DNA of 43,312 nucleotides from a virus: IMG/VR virus record IMGVR_UViG_3300035698_001626, positions 1 through 43,312 of that record; one strand, given 5' to 3'. Position 1 is the stretch's first letter. Every line of letters starts with the position of its first letter. The notes under the pieces are model-generated. The model saw nothing but the letters and a program-made list of their open reading frames with translations. It searched no databases and was not told where the DNA came from. This document shows positions 24,301 through 32,094 of the stretch, in pieces. The position numbers were made by a program, and so were the translations under genes.

Positions 24301-24374
24301 TCAGTAAACAGCAAATGATAAGACTGTTCAGTGTTGTATGAAAAAGGGATTAATCTACCTTGTCTACTACCCAT
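21318..24374 (-). CDS. Tail nozzle protein (gp12-like), main part
   Basis: Predicted 1018 residues. It begins RLIPFSYNTEQSYHLLFTDLMMRVIKDGQ, a motif that in relatives follows a 60-residue N-terminal segment; that segment is here a separate ORF (24382-24579). The middle carries an insertion with about 75-residue repeats starting W-(G/D)-(F/L)-S-T at W codons 23591, 23369 and 23144, then a fibronectin-like stretch (WTAVTGATSYKIYKSSRG). The C-terminal half (HQQRMIHAGL, RHMIPLNGLAILTSGSEWVL) is typical of nozzle propeller domains. GGGGAG lies 10 nt before the ATG. Confidence 0.8.
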   Translation of the reverse strand: MGSRQGRLIPFSYNTEQSYHLLFTDLMMRVIKDGQFVLRPLSDTDDYKWTRSTVNPLAWYLTTDADADPALVEPGVHEFYYVGYGAEKVTTGLDSESYYGKWYWGNLDTLGFNTVYFVPGEWDAPDPDGEQISSPILGAGGVSNIAATTGNALTISDDGSGASYADTAGLTLALSANSEEAYVDATYNQKVSISFTDPEYIFNVYLATFQSSDEDKVIVVINTAGDITSSFIIDEVSSGGRATAHKLSGTAPSGAYINAGEWGFSTDDIIAPGTTRLTSSGSFFGSGDVGKFINIINTSGTTLATYEIKEYDSVTAVTANLTNGSAPSSPVAAAMWDFSTETFISSGDFTLTCGTAYFTVGTPDIGEHVIIISTSGITIGTFLITATASTTEVTATYVSGQTPTSAAATLWGLSTETIIIGDSDYAYCCVARTATAYAFEDLALLKYAQTADVMYIDHTGYAPARLSRTDDFEWAFTDEVFTALPSAVTNFAGDYAAEADRPRDIKYKIAAVMEDTEEETLPSASITVAVDRPWDAGITVDLTWTAVTGATSYKIYKSSRGFYGWIGTIHSDTGETKYSDDNVDPDVADSHRRPNNPFEDSNHPGCVAIHQQRMIHAGLVNDKTQFNGSVTGIWDNFTESRPLQANDSYEGILASMQVDEIRHMIPLNGLAILTSGSEWVLRPGVNDNAVAPTSMRLDVQSYRGCSHVPPLVVGSTVLFNSRDGQTVYDFGYFYASDRYETQNMTVLAQHLFEDRTIKEWAYQQKPNSVVWCVMSDGTLLSFTYIKEQEVWAWAQHSTSGTFESISAIPGQGTYDEVAVIIKREVNGETVYYVESMAERLPDDDDTLGVFLDSALEVTLEADATILTGMDHLEGKEVWVLAGGVVIKDLIVLNGEVTLGTTVTSGSHVICGLPIPTPTLEMLPLENQDAYGKKRTIGKVLVRLENTRGLWCGQDEDNMYEAKWRTAGTLTADPDTLVSGDTEVVVGTKWGFQTGLVIQQKDPLPQTISAVIPEVTFGG

Positions 24375-24381
24375 CGTTTAC

Positions 24382-24579
24382 TTACTCCCCAAGATAATCA
24401 CCAATATCCATAGCGAATTTGAAACCGGGCCTATTTTCTAAACCGCCCTGTGGCTTAACGATATAATTAAGTATCTTCTTTGCACCGTTCTCGTATTGCA
24501 GCATTCCTATCTGCCCATACATTGATGGTGCTATCTCTCCAGAATTAAACGCTCCCTTAAAAGATGTTAGCTTTGCCAT
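24382..24579 (-). CDS. Tail nozzle N-terminal segment, separate ORF
   Basis: Predicted 65 residues (FKGAFNSGEIAPSMYGQ, ENGAKKILNYIVKPQGGLENRPGFKF), the N-terminal signature of podoviral tail nozzle proteins, where it is normally followed directly by RLIPFxFxTEQSY in one chain. Here it ends with TAA seven bases before the ATG of the next ORF in a different frame. Stops in both relevant frames lie between, so one simple frameshift cannot join them. AGAAGG supports ATG 24579. Probably a true split gene with the two parts associating. Confidence 0.7.
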   Translation of the reverse strand: MAKLTSFKGAFNSGEIAPSMYGQIGMLQYENGAKKILNYIVKPQGGLENRPGFKFAMDIGDYLGE

Positions 24580-24583
24580 AGCT

Positions 24584-25174
24584 TTACCTTCTCGCATTAA
24601 TAAAGGTTTGATTTACATTAGCTACTTCATGCCCTTCGTTTGCATCAACGGTTGTTCCAAGACTCAGCATAGCCCTGTATTGACCATACAAGTAATTTGT
24701 AAACGCTTTATCTCTGTGAATTGGCATTGAGATGTAGGCGGCTAACCTATGTGCGACAGCAGAAGCAAACAGATCATCAAACAAGCTGGGATCATCACAA
24801 TCATATGTATATTTACACCACGGGTCATCACCCTCATTGGTATAGATGAACACACCCATTGGCTCATATTCAATTCGGTTGCTTTCGTCTGTTACGCTGT
24901 CCACTGGTTCAACAGTTATAAATTTAAGGCAGTCTGTTGGTTTTTCATAGACATATTCCCATTCGTTACTATCCTCAGTTTCGTCAACAGCAAGATCAGC
25001 ATTCTTCCTAGCAAAATCCCAATCATATAGCTTTAAACACTCGATTCGAGCTGAATCATAGAAGGTGGTGCAAAGAATACGCTCTCTAGATGCTTCTGTT
25101 AAACCACTTGTTCCTAATTCCTGCTGTCCGTTGAGCAGGAGGGCTTCGTTGTAAATTGATAATTCGGTTGCCAT
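24584..25174 (-). CDS. Tail tubular protein A (gp11-like)
   Basis: Predicted 196 residues. The N-terminus (LSIYNEALLLNGQQELGTSGLTEASRERILC, then YDSARIECLKLYDWDFARKNADL) is the characteristic start of adaptor/tubular proteins that form the ring between portal and nozzle. Length is normal for the family. Followed closely by the nozzle genes, as in T7-like tails. Confidence 0.8.
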   Translation of the reverse strand: MATELSIYNEALLLNGQQELGTSGLTEASRERILCTTFYDSARIECLKLYDWDFARKNADLAVDETEDSNEWEYVYEKPTDCLKFITVEPVDSVTDESNRIEYEPMGVFIYTNEGDDPWCKYTYDCDDPSLFDDLFASAVAHRLAAYISMPIHRDKAFTNYLYGQYRAMLSLGTTVDANEGHEVANVNQTFINARR

Positions 25175-25183
25175 GCAAGCTCC

Positions 25184-25672
25184 TTATCGTGTAGCCTTAA
25201 TCAATCTCACAGTTACGACATCAGTAGGCGTACCACCGGTTGTAGCCAGAACACACTTGACCCTTCGTATTGACTCTGGGAAGGGTATCGGTTCAATCCA
25301 ATCCATACTTGCCGCTGGCATCTGGACCGCATATGTCACTGGAATAGTTGACACCGCATTTCTTGGAGCGTAAATCGCCCAATCGCTATCACCGCTTGCA
25401 TACTGAGATGTGTACCAAGTCAATGTCATTGTAGTGGAATCACCAAGCGTGTATTGAATCCAGAAATACCCACCTACTGCATAACTAGCAAACCCAGCAT
25501 CAAGGATTGACCATGTAAGGATTGTATCCGAAGTCTCAACGCCAACATCACCCGGTGGGTTTGTCAACTCACTTCCATTGGTTAAAGTTCCAGCAGCAGC
25601 GGCGCAATAACCATTACCTGCAAACATAGACAGGCACAATAAAATTGTCACCCCACAAAATAAGTTTTTCAT
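25184..25672 (-). CDS. Secreted-type tail-region protein, unknown
   Basis: Predicted 162 residues with an N-terminal Sec signal peptide (MKNLFCGVTILLCLSMFAGNGYCA) and a beta-rich remainder (DTILTWSILDAGFASYAVGGYFW, VTVRLIKATR). GGAGAA precedes ATG 25672; longer in-frame starts overlap the previous gene. The same signal-peptide feature occurs in its upstream neighbour and the tailspike. Not recognised; could be an exported host-surface modifier or a fibre-associated virion part. Confidence 0.6.
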   Translation of the reverse strand: MKNLFCGVTILLCLSMFAGNGYCAAAAGTLTNGSELTNPPGDVGVETSDTILTWSILDAGFASYAVGGYFWIQYTLGDSTTMTLTWYTSQYASGDSDWAIYAPRNAVSTIPVTYAVQMPAASMDWIEPIPFPESIRRVKCVLATTGGTPTDVVTVRLIKATR

Positions 25673-25691
25673 TGCGTTCTCCATAATATTA

Positions 25692-27314
25692 TTATTGAAG
25701 TGTGGCGTCAATTTCAAGTACCACGTTTATCGCTTCGTTTGTACCATCTTCCTGTGTAACCAAAACTCCCAACGTGTTTCCTGCGGAAATAGATAGCGCT
25801 GCCGCCAGAGTCCATTGATCCTGCTGTTTGTCCTGTGCAAATGTCAACTCACCTGAATGTGCGCCTGTGATCTGGTTGATAAGTATAAACTTAATGTCAG
25901 CGGTAGTGTGCAGCGTAGTAGCGCTATCAATTAAGCGAACATCGGTAATACTCATTGCCTGTTGTGCCGTATAGGTATCTATAGCTACTGCCAACTCTGG
26001 TTCATCCGACAATATCCCAACAGTTGTTACATTTGCAGTTGTTGACACAAGAAACCGAACCCAGTATGCAGCCTGACTATCGAGAGTAGTTTCTGCCCAA
26101 TCAGCAGGTGGAATGAATGATATAGCTCCGTCACGCTCTCCGGTCGTTGTTCCAGTGGTTGCGGTAGTTCCACTATTATCAATCACAAGCGTTAAAGTTG
26201 ACCATTGTGTCCCATCCCAATATTGGGGAGTCAGAGCAGCACCACCATACTCTCCAACGGTTGCAGACATTGGCAGACCAACCTCAAAAAACGGGGTACT
26301 GGAACCAAACGCAAAGTAATCACCATTAGGAGAAGCATCAGCAAACATTTGGAAGTTAGAAGTAGCGCCAGTAAGCGCAGATGTTAAAGAACAGCTAGAC
26401 GATTCAGCATTTGCACTATCGTACACTTTACAGAATGCAGCGGGCAAAGACACTGTTAAAGTATCACCAACAATTCCACCGCCATTTGTCTGAAGACCAT
26501 CACCGTCAACAGCCCACGTACCACCAAATCGAACTGGAATCATGGTGTCAGGTGTAAGTGTAACAGCTCCGGTTTCGTCCATCTCTGCATCACCACTCAA
26601 TACTGCAATAAGGTTGTTGGTTGCTGTTCCATCAACACCGAGTATGATTTCACCAGCAGCAAGACCCTCAATCATGGAGTCCTCTACTGCGCCTGTTGCA
26701 ATGGTTACAGCACCGGTATTTGCCATTGTTGCACCACCAGACATGGCGACACTTGTTATTGTAGTACCGTTACCAACTAACATTTTAGTGTCACCACTCG
26801 CATCAAGAACAACACCAACAGAGCTACTATTCCCGACAACAACATTCCCCTCTGCAATAGCTACATCAGCAGGGACAAGCGAACCGTCTGCCATTACAGC
26901 AACCGATATTCCACTTTCCTTAATCTCAAATCTCTTTTCACCCTCATTGTTTGCCCAGACCTCAAGCACTTTATCCTCTGGCCCAACAGTACCGGTCATG
27001 GTTGCCGCTTCTTTAAAAGCAGAACATCTTGCTCGATAATAGCGCCTATAATCATTATTTGTTATTTCACCACTCTGGGATTCTGTGGTTATAGTGGCAT
27101 ACGTTACCCACCCGCCAACACGGGGGGTTCTTGATCCCTCAATAACAATCTCAGAAGTAGCATTATCGGTTGATGCTGTCCAACTTACAACCTCGTTCAT
27201 AGAAATCGGGATAGCGTCAGTAGCTTGACCTGTTGCGGTAAATGTAGATGCGCTGGCAATTGCAGCCCAAAGCGGAACCAGCAGCACGGCTAAAATCAAT
27301 ATAAGTTTTTTCAT
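25692..27314 (-). CDS. Fibre-like protein with signal peptide
   Basis: Predicted 540 residues: Sec signal peptide (MKKLILILAVLLVPLWAAIASAS), then a fibronectin-like beta domain (VVSWTASTDNATSEIVIEGSR), a repeat-rich fibre segment (TSVAMSGGATMANTGAVTIATG, GDAEMDETGAVTLTPD), and a C-terminal beta domain (TTADIKFILINQITG). The 'GAVT-hash-G-x-V' pattern is common in phage tail fibres. Position among tail genes suggests a fibre, yet the signal peptide would send it across the inner membrane. GGAG precedes the ATG, which overlaps the next gene upstream by four bases. Confidence 0.65.
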   Translation of the reverse strand: MKKLILILAVLLVPLWAAIASASTFTATGQATDAIPISMNEVVSWTASTDNATSEIVIEGSRTPRVGGWVTYATITTESQSGEITNNDYRRYYRARCSAFKEAATMTGTVGPEDKVLEVWANNEGEKRFEIKESGISVAVMADGSLVPADVAIAEGNVVVGNSSSVGVVLDASGDTKMLVGNGTTITSVAMSGGATMANTGAVTIATGAVEDSMIEGLAAGEIILGVDGTATNNLIAVLSGDAEMDETGAVTLTPDTMIPVRFGGTWAVDGDGLQTNGGGIVGDTLTVSLPAAFCKVYDSANAESSSCSLTSALTGATSNFQMFADASPNGDYFAFGSSTPFFEVGLPMSATVGEYGGAALTPQYWDGTQWSTLTLVIDNSGTTATTGTTTGERDGAISFIPPADWAETTLDSQAAYWVRFLVSTTANVTTVGILSDEPELAVAIDTYTAQQAMSITDVRLIDSATTLHTTADIKFILINQITGAHSGELTFAQDKQQDQWTLAAALSISAGNTLGVLVTQEDGTNEAINVVLEIDATLQ

Positions 27315-27634
27315 TCCTTGTTCTCCTTCTTGGGTGTTGTTTTACCTTCAGCATTAGCAAGCAGGACAATCAGCGCCTTGCGCTTTGCCAATCTAGGCAC
27401 TTTAACTGTATATCCTGTGAGCTTCGACCTGATTGCATCATCTGAAAGTGAAGCGTAATTATCATCTTTAGGTGCTGGCATTTTAGCTTTTTTATCAACT
27501 ATTTCAAGAAACTTTGGAAACGGGAAATCTTTACCTGTTTGTGGGTCTACCCCTTGTTCAAAATCAAATACTTTTCCGTCCGCATATCGTATTGAACCAC
27601 CTGCGAAACACTTTTCTTTTGCCCTGACTTTCAT
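27311..27634 (-). CDS. Small head/neck protein with SAP-like C-terminus
   Basis: Predicted 107 residues. N-terminus VRAKEKCFAGGSIRYADGKVFDF is a type seen in small phage neck or head proteins. The C-terminal helix-turn-helix (DDAIRSKLTGYTVKVPRLAKRKALIVLLANA) resembles the SAP/HeH motif and may bind DNA. First gene after the structured region that follows the head genes. Function inferred only from position. Confidence 0.6.
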   Translation of the reverse strand: MKVRAKEKCFAGGSIRYADGKVFDFEQGVDPQTGKDFPFPKFLEIVDKKAKMPAPKDDNYASLSDDAIRSKLTGYTVKVPRLAKRKALIVLLANAEGKTTPKKENKE

Positions 27635-27645
27635 TTAAGTTCTCC

Positions 27646-27685
27646 AAAAAAGTTTGAGGTGGCAGGGGCGGGGGATGCCCCCACC
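27646..27685 (-). terminator. Hairpin terminator after capsid genes
   Basis: G/C-rich hairpin: GGGGC (27665-27669) with GCCCC (27677-27681) and GGTG (27658-27661) with CACC (27682-27685), one bulge. On the minus strand it is followed six bases later by TTTTTT (complement of 27646-27651). A partial terminator here would lower tail-gene expression relative to capsid genes, like the terminator after gene 10 in T7. Confidence 0.55.
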
Positions 27686-27694
27686 TACCTCGTC

Positions 27695-27756
27695 GGTTCA
27701 TCTGTAGAGTGATCTCACTCCGAATCGGCTTTAAAAAGACCGACAGGTGATGAACC
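27695..27756 (-). other. Three-way-junction-like inverted repeats
   Basis: Outer arms GGTTCATC (27695-27702) and GATGAACC (27749-27756) pair perfectly over 8 bp and enclose two smaller hairpins: GAGTG-ATCT-CACTC (27707-27720) and TCGG...CCGA (27725-27743). It lies between the cement gene stop and the terminator, on the late transcript. Role unknown: RNA processing site, stability element or small RNA are possible. Confidence 0.5.
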
Positions 27757-27766
27757 CCGTTAAAGA

Positions 27767-28216
27767 TTAAAGAGCATCAGGCAACGCAACCCAACCAGGA
27801 GGCGGTGACGATTTAAGACCAGCGGTAATCATACCAGCATCAAAACCTTGGGTAACAACAAACTGCAAGCCAAGAAAGCGCTCATAGGTTGCCTGCGGGG
27901 GCAGCACATAAACAAACTGAGCGCCAAGCGTGAGAGCAGCCTTCAGAATGTTGCCACTATCAATATGCCCAGTGGAAGTAGTTGCGTGAGTAACCGCAGT
28001 TAAATCAGACCGGAGCCGAATATTAAGAGTTGCAGAATCGCCACCATCGGTGAACGCTTCGGTCACAGTGCAAACCAAATACATAGGTTCGCCAACTCCG
28101 ATGTTCTTCAGTGTGGGGCTTGCGCCCAAGTCAATCTGATTCGTTGCCAGCAGGGTGGCTGGCTCAGAATCGCAATCAAAATCTTCGCAAAACTCTAATA
28201 GTTCGTCGAGTATCAT
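27767..28216 (-). CDS. Capsid cement protein (Bbp16-like)
   Basis: Predicted 149 residues. LLATNQIDLGASPTLKNIGVGEPMYLV, then LPPQATYERFLGLQFVVTQGFDAGMITAGL, matches the beta-rich cement proteins known from Bordetella phage BPP-1 (Bbp16) and relatives, which clamp the outer capsid surface. It directly follows the major capsid gene, as in those phages. No signal or membrane segment. Confidence 0.75.
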   Translation of the reverse strand: MILDELLEFCEDFDCDSEPATLLATNQIDLGASPTLKNIGVGEPMYLVCTVTEAFTDGGDSATLNIRLRSDLTAVTHATTSTGHIDSGNILKAALTLGAQFVYVLPPQATYERFLGLQFVVTQGFDAGMITAGLKSSPPPGWVALPDAL

Positions 28217-28240
28217 TTGTTTTCTCCTTAAAAGAATTAA

Positions 28241-29242
28241 TTAAGCAACAACGGTTTCTGCATTGGTTATAGCGTCACAGCGTTTAATCGGGACACCATC
28301 AATAGCCATTACCTTCCGACCAGCAACATCTTCCATAGCCAAGGTTGAACTTGCAACCTTGTTAAGTTGCTGTCTGCGCAAGAAACTCTTGATGGTACGG
28401 TTACAGTAGAATACAGGTGTTCCCATGTTCTGACTCGGTAGAAGCTCAAGAGCCTGCGCCATAAGGTCAAACAAGTCTGCGCCGGTTGCAGCATTTTTGA
28501 TAAGTGCGGTATAATCAATGTTGCAAATACGCACAATGTAGCGCCAATCACGAACCGTCAAACCAACATCCCATTTGTAGTGTGTCCGGTATGCTTCCAT
28601 GCGTCCACCGCCACTACCGTCAACATCCTCAATGGTAACTTGACCCTTGTTGGTCATTGCTAAACCAGCCTTGCTACCCTTTGGATAGATACAATGTGCG
28701 GTATTAGCACCCCAACCAACAAGATAAATGGAGGTCAGGTCAGAAGAGCCGCTACCAGTCAGCACATTGCAAGAGTTTTCTGCACTTGCAAGCGAGTTAA
28801 AACGCGGTGCGATGCCTGTAAATGCTTCAGGTGCAGTTGTCTCATCACCATAGAACAGATAATCGGAAAACTTTTGGTTCATACCCTCAATGTGAGCGGT
28901 ATCCTCAGACAGACGGAACGCATTGGTATTGCCATTCAAGTCTGCAAGAGCCTTATCAATCTCAGCATAGGCTTCAAGCATACCGCAGTTATCAGTGATC
29001 TGCTGGGTGCGAGATTTGCCGGGCTGAACGCCACCGTTCATTTTGCGGAATGTCGCCTCGGGAATACCCGTGCGCTGGGTGCTTCGATGTCCAGTGGGCA
29101 GATTACCCTCAATGAACGTAGCATCCTGAAGAACTTCATTAGTCTCAGAGAGTATTTCCACGATAGTGTCAATGTTACCATCAGGATCAAGTCGGCTTGA
29201 AACATCCATCAGGGTCGGACGAATTACACTTAATGCTCCCAT
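28241..29242 (-). CDS. Major capsid protein (HK97 fold, Bbp17-like)
   Basis: Predicted 333 residues. Hallmarks of the podoviral capsid family are visible: SSRLDPDGNIDTIVEILSETNEVL, EGNLPTGHRSTQRTG, YAEIDKALADLNGN and LFYGDETTAPEAFTGIAPRF. Length is normal. Placed between scaffold and cement genes. Well-spaced AAGGAG upstream. Confidence 0.88.
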   Translation of the reverse strand: MGALSVIRPTLMDVSSRLDPDGNIDTIVEILSETNEVLQDATFIEGNLPTGHRSTQRTGIPEATFRKMNGGVQPGKSRTQQITDNCGMLEAYAEIDKALADLNGNTNAFRLSEDTAHIEGMNQKFSDYLFYGDETTAPEAFTGIAPRFNSLASAENSCNVLTGSGSSDLTSIYLVGWGANTAHCIYPKGSKAGLAMTNKGQVTIEDVDGSGGGRMEAYRTHYKWDVGLTVRDWRYIVRICNIDYTALIKNAATGADLFDLMAQALELLPSQNMGTPVFYCNRTIKSFLRRQQLNKVASSTLAMEDVAGRKVMAIDGVPIKRCDAITNAETVVA

Positions 29243-29270
29243 TTTAAATCTCCTTAAAGGTTATTATTTT

Positions 29271-29900
29271 TTACTTGTACATATTATCAGCTTTGTCTTC
29301 AAAGCTGCGAGGCGCACTGACTGACTTATCAGCACCTTCTCTATATTTGGCTTCGGCTGCTAAACCACCGATTTTAGCAAGATAACGAATAACAGCAGGG
29401 TTATCACGCATGTAAATATCGTCCTTAATCGCCTTTGCTTCGTCAGGGAAAAGACCTAGCGCTTGCTTTGCAAGGCCAATTTCAGCGGCAGGAATCTTCA
29501 TTGCTTCGGCTTTCTGGTTTGACATAAACGTGTCTATCTCTGCTTGCCTTCCGGCTTCGTATTCTCCCAAAGCTCCTGCAAGTTTCTGCGCCTTCTCGGT
29601 TGAAAGGTTAAGATCACGCAACACTGGTTCAAACTTCTCCATTGCAGCAGCACTTACCTCTTGCCCCTCTGGAAGTGTAAACTCATACTTCTCAGGCGCA
29701 CCATCGGTATCCTTCTTTTCTTCGGTTTCATCGGTTTCTTCAGCCTTGCCTTCCGAGTCATCCTTGGTATCGCTATCGTCAAGCACACCTTTATCAGTGT
29801 CCTTTACTTCAACTTCTGCATCTCCAAGTACGCTCGTCTGGTCAGTCGCTTCAGTAGCCGCAGATTCAGTGGGTATTTGCACTGCGCTTTCTTCGCTCAT
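29271..29900 (-). CDS. Head scaffolding protein
   Basis: Predicted 209 residues, very acidic at residues 25-70 (runs of Asp, Glu, Thr, Lys), then PEKYEFTLPEGQEV and a long helical C-terminal half. This composition and position just before the major capsid gene are typical of phage scaffolds that template procapsid assembly and are then removed. Overlaps the preceding gene by four bases. Confidence 0.75.
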   Translation of the reverse strand: MSEESAVQIPTESAATEATDQTSVLGDAEVEVKDTDKGVLDDSDTKDDSEGKAEETDETEEKKDTDGAPEKYEFTLPEGQEVSAAAMEKFEPVLRDLNLSTEKAQKLAGALGEYEAGRQAEIDTFMSNQKAEAMKIPAAEIGLAKQALGLFPDEAKAIKDDIYMRDNPAVIRYLAKIGGLAAEAKYREGADKSVSAPRSFEDKADNMYK

Positions 29901-30184
29901 AACATATCCTTTTTAAAGTTCTCGGTTTGTGCCTTTGCCCATAGTTCAGGGCAGGCTTCCATAACGTCTTGATATAACGGGATCATAAAATCACGCTTAC
30001 CAAGCAGGTAAAATGTGTTGCTGTTTCCGGTCATACATGGCCTAAATATATTGCCCTCCTCCATCATTCGCCACATTAACCGCCGCCCTGTAATAGTTCC
30101 CATGACAGCCTTAATATCGGCAAGTTGATCTTTATGCTCTAATATCTCTTGAGCTGTTAATTCTGCTTTTCGCTGGTCTTTCAT
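29897..30184 (-). CDS. Bbp19-like small phage protein
   Basis: Predicted 95 residues. GRRLMWRMMEEGNIFRPCM and the C-terminal GKRDFMIPLYQDVMEACPELW follow the pattern of a small conserved protein found between portal and scaffold genes in BPP-1-like podoviruses. Function unknown, probably in head assembly. Its ATG overlaps the portal stop. Confidence 0.65.
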   Translation of the reverse strand: MKDQRKAELTAQEILEHKDQLADIKAVMGTITGRRLMWRMMEEGNIFRPCMTGNSNTFYLLGKRDFMIPLYQDVMEACPELWAKAQTENFKKDML

Positions 30185-31893
30185 TATCCCTGTACACCGC
30201 CCATAATTGCATCAAGTGCGCTGTTCTTACCCATCTCTGTTTCACTGAGAACCTTGGCAGACTGTGCAGCACCAGCGCCCATTTGCGCCATTTGCTCAGC
30301 TTTTTCTTTCTGCATTGCGACTTCTTGATCTGCTTTCATGTTCTCTCGAGCGACTTCGGAGTCAATAATGCTAGTAGGGGGTGCGCCAACCTTGTCAAAG
30401 TATTTGTCGATTATGTCAAACTCATCAATCTTGTATGCAACGCTTGGAAATGCCGCAAGCATATTTCCTGCAAACGACATACCCTGCTCGATTGACTTTG
30501 TGCCAAGCATCTTCTGTGCTTGAGATAACAGGCTTGTGTATTCAACAGCAAGGTTCATTCCCTGTATCTCTTCGGGTGGCTCTGGAATCATGCTCTCACC
30601 ACGGGCATCTGATTCGCCAGCCATAATGCTAAATGTTCTGTCAATCGTTTCATCAAGCCCCTCAGTGTGAATCTTGCCAATAACAGGGCCGATCTGTGTG
30701 AGGTTCTCTTGCTCTCGTTTAATCCATTCGGTTGCAGTTCTCTGCGTCTGGTCTGGAAGTGAATCCATCATCCTAAACAAGTGATTAAAGCAACCCTCCC
30801 TAATCTGGTTACGCAGGTCTGCTATGTCTGCCTGAAGCGCTGGCATATCTGCCCGAACGTCATGCAATACACGTAAGCCAGGAGTATTGCTCATCTCATC
30901 TACCGCAGTGATACCGCCCGGCATTGCATTTACCGCAGTTCCGTTTTTGAGAGATGCAGGGCCGATAAGAGGTGGCTTAGTCTGCTTGTCAACAATCTCC
31001 ATCTTGCGCTCTTGTGCAACCTGTAACTGCTTGCAATGACCAATAATATCGTGACCGCTACCATTACCCCATGCTCTACCGCCAACAGTGTTCCACCGGA
31101 CAACAACAATTGGGAACGTCCAGAATCCACTTACTTCAAGTATCTTGTTCTCAGTACATGTTTTCTCCCAATACACAGACCGATAAGGCCGCTGCATAAA
31201 GTCTTTAGAATCAAACCGGTCATCATTTGGCTCAACTATCCAGCATACTTCAAACAATTCCTCGGGTTGTTTGTTCCTGTACGCAACCCTTACAGGTTCG
31301 GATACGTTCTCTTCGCCCCACCATTGCACAATCTGCTTTGCGCTTAACCATTGGCTTTGAACGAATGTGTCAACTTCAAGGCTTGCATTTAATGCAAACC
31401 GGTACTCACCCATTGTGTAGGTGCGGCATCTTATACCATTGTTGAAATCCTTCAGTATTGCCATTGCAGCAGTACCGTAATTGCTCAGTTCGTGATATAG
31501 GCTATGAATTGCTTGATAAAAGTTTGACCTAGCGAACACTGTTTGCATCCGCTGCTCAACAACATATAACCATTCTTTTACGGGCCCTGAGCTGTTTAGT
31601 TCTGGGTCTGAGAATTGCAGTTTAAACCAAGGCATTGCAGGGGAGGTAAGACCGGACATTAAGCCAGCAGCTTCAACATTCATCGCGAAAGTTGCAGTCG
31701 GATCGTATATCTTCCCATCCTTTCGTGCGCCATCTTTCTTTTCGTCTTTAACGTTACCTGACAACCCTTGACCCGTGTACGGGGAGATGTATTCCTGAAT
31801 ATCCCTGAATACCCCACGTTGCAGTTCAAAGTCTGCATCCAATTCGCCAACACGGGCATTAAGATATGTACGCATTTCTGTGTTGTTAGACAT
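30184..31893 (-). CDS. Portal protein (head-to-tail connector)
   Basis: Predicted 569 residues, normal for the podoviral Head-tail_con family. Typical segments: YISPYTGQGLSG near residue 34, LMSGLTSPAMPWFKL, and RTATEWIKREQENLTQIGPVIG in the long C-terminal helix domain. It forms the dodecameric DNA channel at the capsid vertex. Positioned between the terminase and scaffold genes. Confidence 0.88.
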   Translation of the reverse strand: MSNNTEMRTYLNARVGELDADFELQRGVFRDIQEYISPYTGQGLSGNVKDEKKDGARKDGKIYDPTATFAMNVEAAGLMSGLTSPAMPWFKLQFSDPELNSSGPVKEWLYVVEQRMQTVFARSNFYQAIHSLYHELSNYGTAAMAILKDFNNGIRCRTYTMGEYRFALNASLEVDTFVQSQWLSAKQIVQWWGEENVSEPVRVAYRNKQPEELFEVCWIVEPNDDRFDSKDFMQRPYRSVYWEKTCTENKILEVSGFWTFPIVVVRWNTVGGRAWGNGSGHDIIGHCKQLQVAQERKMEIVDKQTKPPLIGPASLKNGTAVNAMPGGITAVDEMSNTPGLRVLHDVRADMPALQADIADLRNQIREGCFNHLFRMMDSLPDQTQRTATEWIKREQENLTQIGPVIGKIHTEGLDETIDRTFSIMAGESDARGESMIPEPPEEIQGMNLAVEYTSLLSQAQKMLGTKSIEQGMSFAGNMLAAFPSVAYKIDEFDIIDKYFDKVGAPPTSIIDSEVARENMKADQEVAMQKEKAEQMAQMGAGAAQSAKVLSETEMGKNSALDAIMGGVQG

Positions 31894-32093
31894 TAGGCAC
31901 TCCCAAGTTTAGAACCACCACCTAGCTTGGCATTGGATACTTTTCCTTTGGTAATGTTGGATGCCTGAAATCCTGCGGCAGCCTGCTGTCTGCGAGCTGC
32001 ATCATCCCGCGCGGTCTGCATTGCTTCGTCTGCTTTTTTTAAAGGCTCCGGTGGTTTCTTGCTCATTCCTGTTTTTTTACCGCCTCCACACAT
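31893..32093 (-). CDS. Small MCGGGK protein before portal
   Basis: Predicted 66 residues, basic and Ala/Gly-rich, with a Pro/Lys-rich start (KKPPEPLKKADEA). Small proteins of this kind often sit between terminase and portal genes of podoviruses; role unknown. ATG 32093 is chosen because GGAGG lies 9 nt upstream and longer forms overlap the terminase gene. Its last base overlaps the portal start. Confidence 0.6.
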   Translation of the reverse strand: MCGGGKKTGMSKKPPEPLKKADEAMQTARDDAARRQQAAAGFQASNITKGKVSNAKLGGGSKLGSA

Positions 32094-32094
32094 C

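Noticed and set aside
26542-27039. 165-residue plus-strand ORF
   Set aside because: Antisense shadow of the fibre-like gene, with low-complexity Ser/Thr/Val content and no ribosome site.
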